DNA from: Rhynchopus euleeides
Lineage: Eukaryota > Euglenozoa > Diplonemea > Diplonemida > Diplonemidae
NCBI GenBank assembly: GCA_963210315.1
Contig: OY723272.1
Location: 1,302,001 to 1,366,000, forward strand
DNA: 64,000 nucleotides
Direction of reading: 5' to 3'
The position numbers were made by a program, and so were the translations under genes. The notes under the pieces are model-generated. The model did no database searches. It was not told the DNA's origin and worked only from the letters and a program-made list of their open reading frames with translations. Shown here piece after piece: positions 63,139 to 64,000 of the stretch. Every line of letters begins with the position of its first letter. Positions within the stretch are counted from its first letter, which is position 1.

Positions 63139-64000
63139 AAACAGAACGGTGTCTCCCCTTGCCCCCTCCACTCTCGGTCACTCTGCGTGCCTCCCAGATG
63201 TTGTGTGCGGACCCCTCAGCAGACTGCTTAACTTTAACTTTGCTGCACCTACGTTGCTCACACAGCACTAACCCACTGCAGGCACTGGCACGTTCCACAG
63301 CTTCTGATAATGTCCGGCTTGGTTACCTTCGCGGAAGCGTGCAAGCTGCAGGGTATCCCAGACGAGACTACGGGGAAGGTCGCGGGTGCGCTTCTCCGCA
63401 ACGCAGGATGGCCGAAACCCGTAACGAGCCGGACCTCAAACGGCGTGCAGAAGATGTATTGCTTGGCAGATATCCGTCGGCCCAATCCCCTCTCCTCCGA
63501 AGAGGCAATCCGGCAGTTGACTGCTTCGTCCCCGGGCCGCTGCTTCCCCGACGATGTCCTGATCGCTCCTCTGGGTGAGCCCGATGATCTCGCTGATCAG
63601 GCGGCGCTCCTCCCCCACCCCGAGGATGCGGATCCCGTCTCGCAGAGCGTGATCTCGGCGGTCACGCGGGGTCCTGCTGCTGCTGGCAACGACGAGCCTG
63701 ATGAGCCTGAGGCGCCTCCGTCACCGACTCCCGTGCCGCCGAAACCTCTGCCTGCCGCGCTCCCACCGACGTCTCCGACGAGTCCCGCCGACGATGTCGA
63801 CATTGGTTCTTCTGTGTGCAGTGACCCTGCCGACCTCGCCAGCCTCGATGACCTCGCCGACCTCGCCGACTCCGCCTGCCCCGTTGACTCCGCCTCCCAC
63901 GCCAACACCGACTCCCCCGTTGCGACTGCGATGGACGCGTTGCGTGACGCTGTGGCTGCTGGTGAGGGGTGGTGCTGCATCAGCAGCGCCGAGTACCTGA
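63139..64000. repeat. Right arm of palindrome beyond the satellite
   Basis: The exact reverse complement of 58,176-59,037, including the ~170-bp leader of the gene. It runs to the window edge. Confidence 0.9.
63310..64000 (+). CDS. Second copy of the giant transposase-OTU gene (partial)
   Basis: ATG 63,310 with the same first ~230 codons as the minus-strand copy starting at 58,866 (MSGLVTFAEACKLQGIPDET), cut by the window end. The predicted protein is identical to the other copy over its length. Whether this copy is complete cannot be seen. The two copies are divergent and separated by the satellite, so they share an upstream region. Confidence 0.85.
   Translation, partial: MSGLVTFAEACKLQGIPDETTGKVAGALLRNAGWPKPVTSRTSNGVQKMYCLADIRRPNPLSSEEAIRQLTASSPGRCFPDDVLIAPLGEPDDLADQAALLPHPEDADPVSQSVISAVTRGPAAAGNDEPDEPEAPPSPTPVPPKPLPAALPPTSPTSPADDVDIGSSVCSDPADLASLDDLADLADSACPVDSASHANTDSPVATAMDALRDAVAAGEGWCCISSAEYL

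Overview
This window is nuclear DNA of a microbial eukaryote. The evidence is a canonical GT-AG intron that restores a reading frame at 56,311-56,074, non-LTR retrotransposon and DNA-transposon coding regions, EF-hand, cyclic-nucleotide-binding, PH and OTU domains, and long repeat-filled intergenic DNA. No prokaryotic operon or Shine-Dalgarno layout is seen. I cannot fix the lineage. Almost all non-transposon genes lie on the minus strand with long uninterrupted frames, and C/T-rich tracts with an AG acceptor often sit just upstream of the start codons. That would suit a trans-splicing protist with unidirectional gene arrays (dinoflagellate or diplonemid-like), but no spliced-leader gene was recognised, so this is inference.

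Layout. 0-6.5 kb is repeat-rich, with one probable internal exon (1,197-1,052, minus), a foldback element and a clean 433-bp MITE with 13-bp inverted ends and a 7-bp target duplication. 7.1-15.7 kb is an apparently intact I-clade-like LINE on the plus strand. Its ORF1 is coiled-coil. Its ORF2 carries OTU, APE-type endonuclease, reverse transcriptase and RNase H domains. The two ORFs share one frame and are parted by a single UAG. 15.9-45.8 kb is an array of nine or so host genes, all on the minus strand. They include an EF-hand/cyclic-nucleotide-binding channel, a discoidin-like/PH protein, two membrane proteins with Cys-rich parts, and several coiled-coil or low-complexity proteins probably of cytoskeletal type. 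G-rich (plus strand) intergenic DNA, a 9-bp minisatellite and a hairpin-forming dispersed repeat lie between them.

46.2-49.4 kb is a decayed DNA transposon with 21-bp terminal inverted repeats. It has inserted at the 3' end of a small SAP-like gene. 51-52.3 kb holds two minisatellites and a small basic ORF. 52.9-58.9 kb is a giant spliced gene (about 1,891 codons, minus strand) that reads as a transposase-like protein fused to an OTU protease. Its upstream side is a 31-bp satellite (59.0-60.7 kb). The satellite, the gene start and everything as far as the window edge are then repeated in inverted orientation, giving a head-to-head palindrome (58,176-59,927 against 62,249-64,000) with no difference found.

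The most interesting items are the giant transposase-OTU gene with its palindromic satellite, the single-stop LINE, the hairpin repeat family and the shared intergenic modules upstream of genes.
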